A DNA stretch of 7,338 nt from contig NVTH01000003.1 in assembly GCA_002401525.1 (NCBI GenBank), positions 31,689 through 39,026 of the forward strand, read 5' to 3'. This document shows positions 7,001 to 7,338 of the stretch, piece by piece. The position numbers were made by a program, and so were the translations under genes. Under the pieces are notes generated by a model. That model had not been told where the DNA came from, did not search any database, and was given only the letters and a program-made list of their open reading frames with translations. This DNA is from Moraxellaceae bacterium (lineage in GTDB: Bacteria > Pseudomonadota > Gammaproteobacteria > Pseudomonadales > UBA3067). Each line of letters begins with the position of its first letter. Position 1 is the first letter of the stretch.

Positions 7001-7338
7001 GGCCGTGTCGATGATAATGCCCTGGTCAGTGAACCACCAATCGCAGTTTCTGGTGCCGCCTATGCCTTGGATTGCACCGCCGCCAGATTCCTTTGCAAGG
7101 GGGAACTTTAGCCCGGAATTAATTAAAGCGGTGGTTTTGCCGCTGCCCGGAGGGCCAATAATAATGTACCAAGGTAAATCGTAAATAGGCTTTTTCGAGC
7201 CAGTCTTTCTCATGATTTGCAAAGCTTCATCAAATCGAGCTTGCAACAGCTTTATTTCTTCCGCCGACTCCGCCCCAGAGTCGTCCGTTGCCTCCTCCGG
7301 CTCGCCCCCTTTAACATCATCAAACAAAGCTTGCTCTT
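4010..7338 (-). CDS. tssM: TssM (IcmF family) T6SS membrane-complex protein, 5' end beyond window
   Basis: The large inner-membrane scaffold of the T6SS TssJLM envelope complex. Residues are numbered from a TTG at 7327. Walker A GPPGSGKT is at 58-65, preceded by LPWYIII. A Walker B-like IIIDTAGRY is at 104-112 and a G4-like TKTD at 191-194. The signature SGTQEGTPIDRL follows at 305-316. A membrane helix spans about 366-388, corresponding to TM3 of the family. The periplasmic part has YTYAALRTYLMLG at 495-507 (IcmF-related domain), NRYPF at 892-896 and LADFGAFFGYRG at 906-917. The C-terminal domain from about 968 has WPGP at 1017-1020 and EGDWAWFRLLD near 1043-1053. The TTG is probably an internal Leu: the frame continues open (E-Q-A-L-F-D-D) to the edge. 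The two N-terminal helices normal for the family are missing, so roughly 80-100 residues lie outside (inference from family length). The stop overlaps the next gene by 19 bp, indicating one operon. Confidence 0.95.
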   Translation of the reverse strand, partial: EQALFDDVKGGEPEEATDDSGAESAEEIKLLQARFDEALQIMRKTGSKKPIYDLPWYIIIGPPGSGKTTALINSGLKFPLAKESGGGAIQGIGGTRNCDWWFTDQGIIIDTAGRYTTQDSHKELDSSAWQDFLLLLKKFRKRRPINGVFVSVSVQELLLQTPEQRALQVAAISNRLQELREAFKVEFPVYVLITKTDLISGFEEYFDSYSKAELDQVWGVTFPYEKKASNSTSLGLFSSQYDQLLQTVNQRLIPRLHQERDQQRAEKISSFPKQLHVIKPLLERFLTDVFENSRFSQPLLLRGFYFCSGTQEGTPIDRLMNKLGGAGQPVKSHNKGRSFFIKNLFENIVFKESGLVGTDIKFEKKLRLFNLGAIAAISIASLTVLGGWTLSYFDNREFINHSLNEIASAQTISDQLSATELDIIATLPLLNAARSLPAGYDVNLNSTSLPISLGLSQQEKIGNSANASYLEILNKILLSRLMLQTEYSISDHEHDDTYTYAALRTYLMLGSEQHYNGDEVSSFYRLSWLQPLARELSTEQYQQLSAHIEVLFQQRPVPLPMALDAALIKKAQLQLANTPLDRTIYSRLKQIDLAHLPPFTVYDKAGQQQANRVFVRKSGRSLSEGIESLYTKAAHQQVMNEEIDKLTEEVIEESWVYGDDYRHNRNIDKESLASSVKTLYQKDYIAAYESLLTDLDIAPFTNYDDAALVLNTLSGQTVPSPLQQLLLAVKEETQFGLAQVSGNLSGNSKLKAAQEKLKRILGSSSNFDSGSLAQSSDPITRRFAPLHRSVIETAEGRAIPLNTALTQFDELYGFMNKVSLISRDGALDSTLVKTGEEKILRTRQAAKSQPSLLVAPFMNSVANRTASLAFGGALIHINQLWAEESYEYCLGAVENRYPFVRNSNDEISLADFGAFFGYRGVMHNFFNDNLKDYIDTTKTPWRVYKDQQSLISISPEALTAFEKAHYIKKSFFKVGEKQISTLFKVKPQQLDDGLRGFYLNLDGQSISYEFGPLISSQLNWPGPQPSSGAHFTLRPVNGNDISIYAEGDWAWFRLLDKIQMKRASNTSNYNVKFLTPSGYSASYGLVAGSAHNPYRIASRMSFKCPAVI
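4035..4043 (-). promoter_or_regulatory. Probable ribosome binding site of tagF-pppA inside tssM
   Basis: On the coding strand GAGGATGAG lies upstream of the ATG at 4028, with 11 nt between GAGG and the ATG (6 nt from the last GAG). It sits within the last codons of tssM. Together with the 19-bp overlap it supports this ATG as the start and suggests coupled translation. Confidence 0.6.

Overview
The window looks like chromosomal DNA of a Gram-negative proteobacterium, most likely a free-living (perhaps marine) gammaproteobacterium. This rests on an intact-looking type VI secretion (T6SS) gene pair and on moderate base composition with many TTA/ATT-type codons. The lineage is an impression; no marker gene is present to prove it.

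Left third (1-1927, + strand): a two-gene unit. A PAPS-type sulfotransferase is followed after only 2 nt by a TVP38/TMEM64 (SNARE-associated/DedA-like) inner-membrane protein. The membrane gene opens with an exact 15-bp tandem duplication that includes its GTG start codon. The sulfotransferase frame is open to the left edge, so its start is not certain.

Right two thirds (1980-7338, - strand): the distal end of a T6SS operon read right to left. First comes tssM (icmF), which runs off the right edge and lacks its first two membrane helices here. It overlaps by 19 bp a second gene encoding a TagF-PppA fusion: an N-terminal TagF (DUF2094) domain, a roughly 185-residue disordered linker, and a C-terminal PP2C protein phosphatase. 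The linker contains an 18-bp minisatellite, and the PP2C flap region contains a separate Asn/Asp/Ser tract. The two units converge, with only 52 bp between their stop codons.

Biology: TssM is the inner-membrane NTPase-like scaffold of the T6SS envelope complex. TagF and PppA are post-translational repressors of T6SS that act on the Fha/PpkA threonine-phosphorylation branch. Having both on one chain after tssM suggests this T6SS is under phospho-control and that ppkA and fha genes lie in the cluster beyond the right edge. The sulfotransferase/TVP38 pair has no evident link to T6SS. Apart from the small intergenic gap the window is fully coding. I saw no tRNA, rRNA, CRISPR array or insertion sequence. 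I do not see a wholly new system; the most distinctive feature is the repeat-built architecture of the TagF-PppA fusion.
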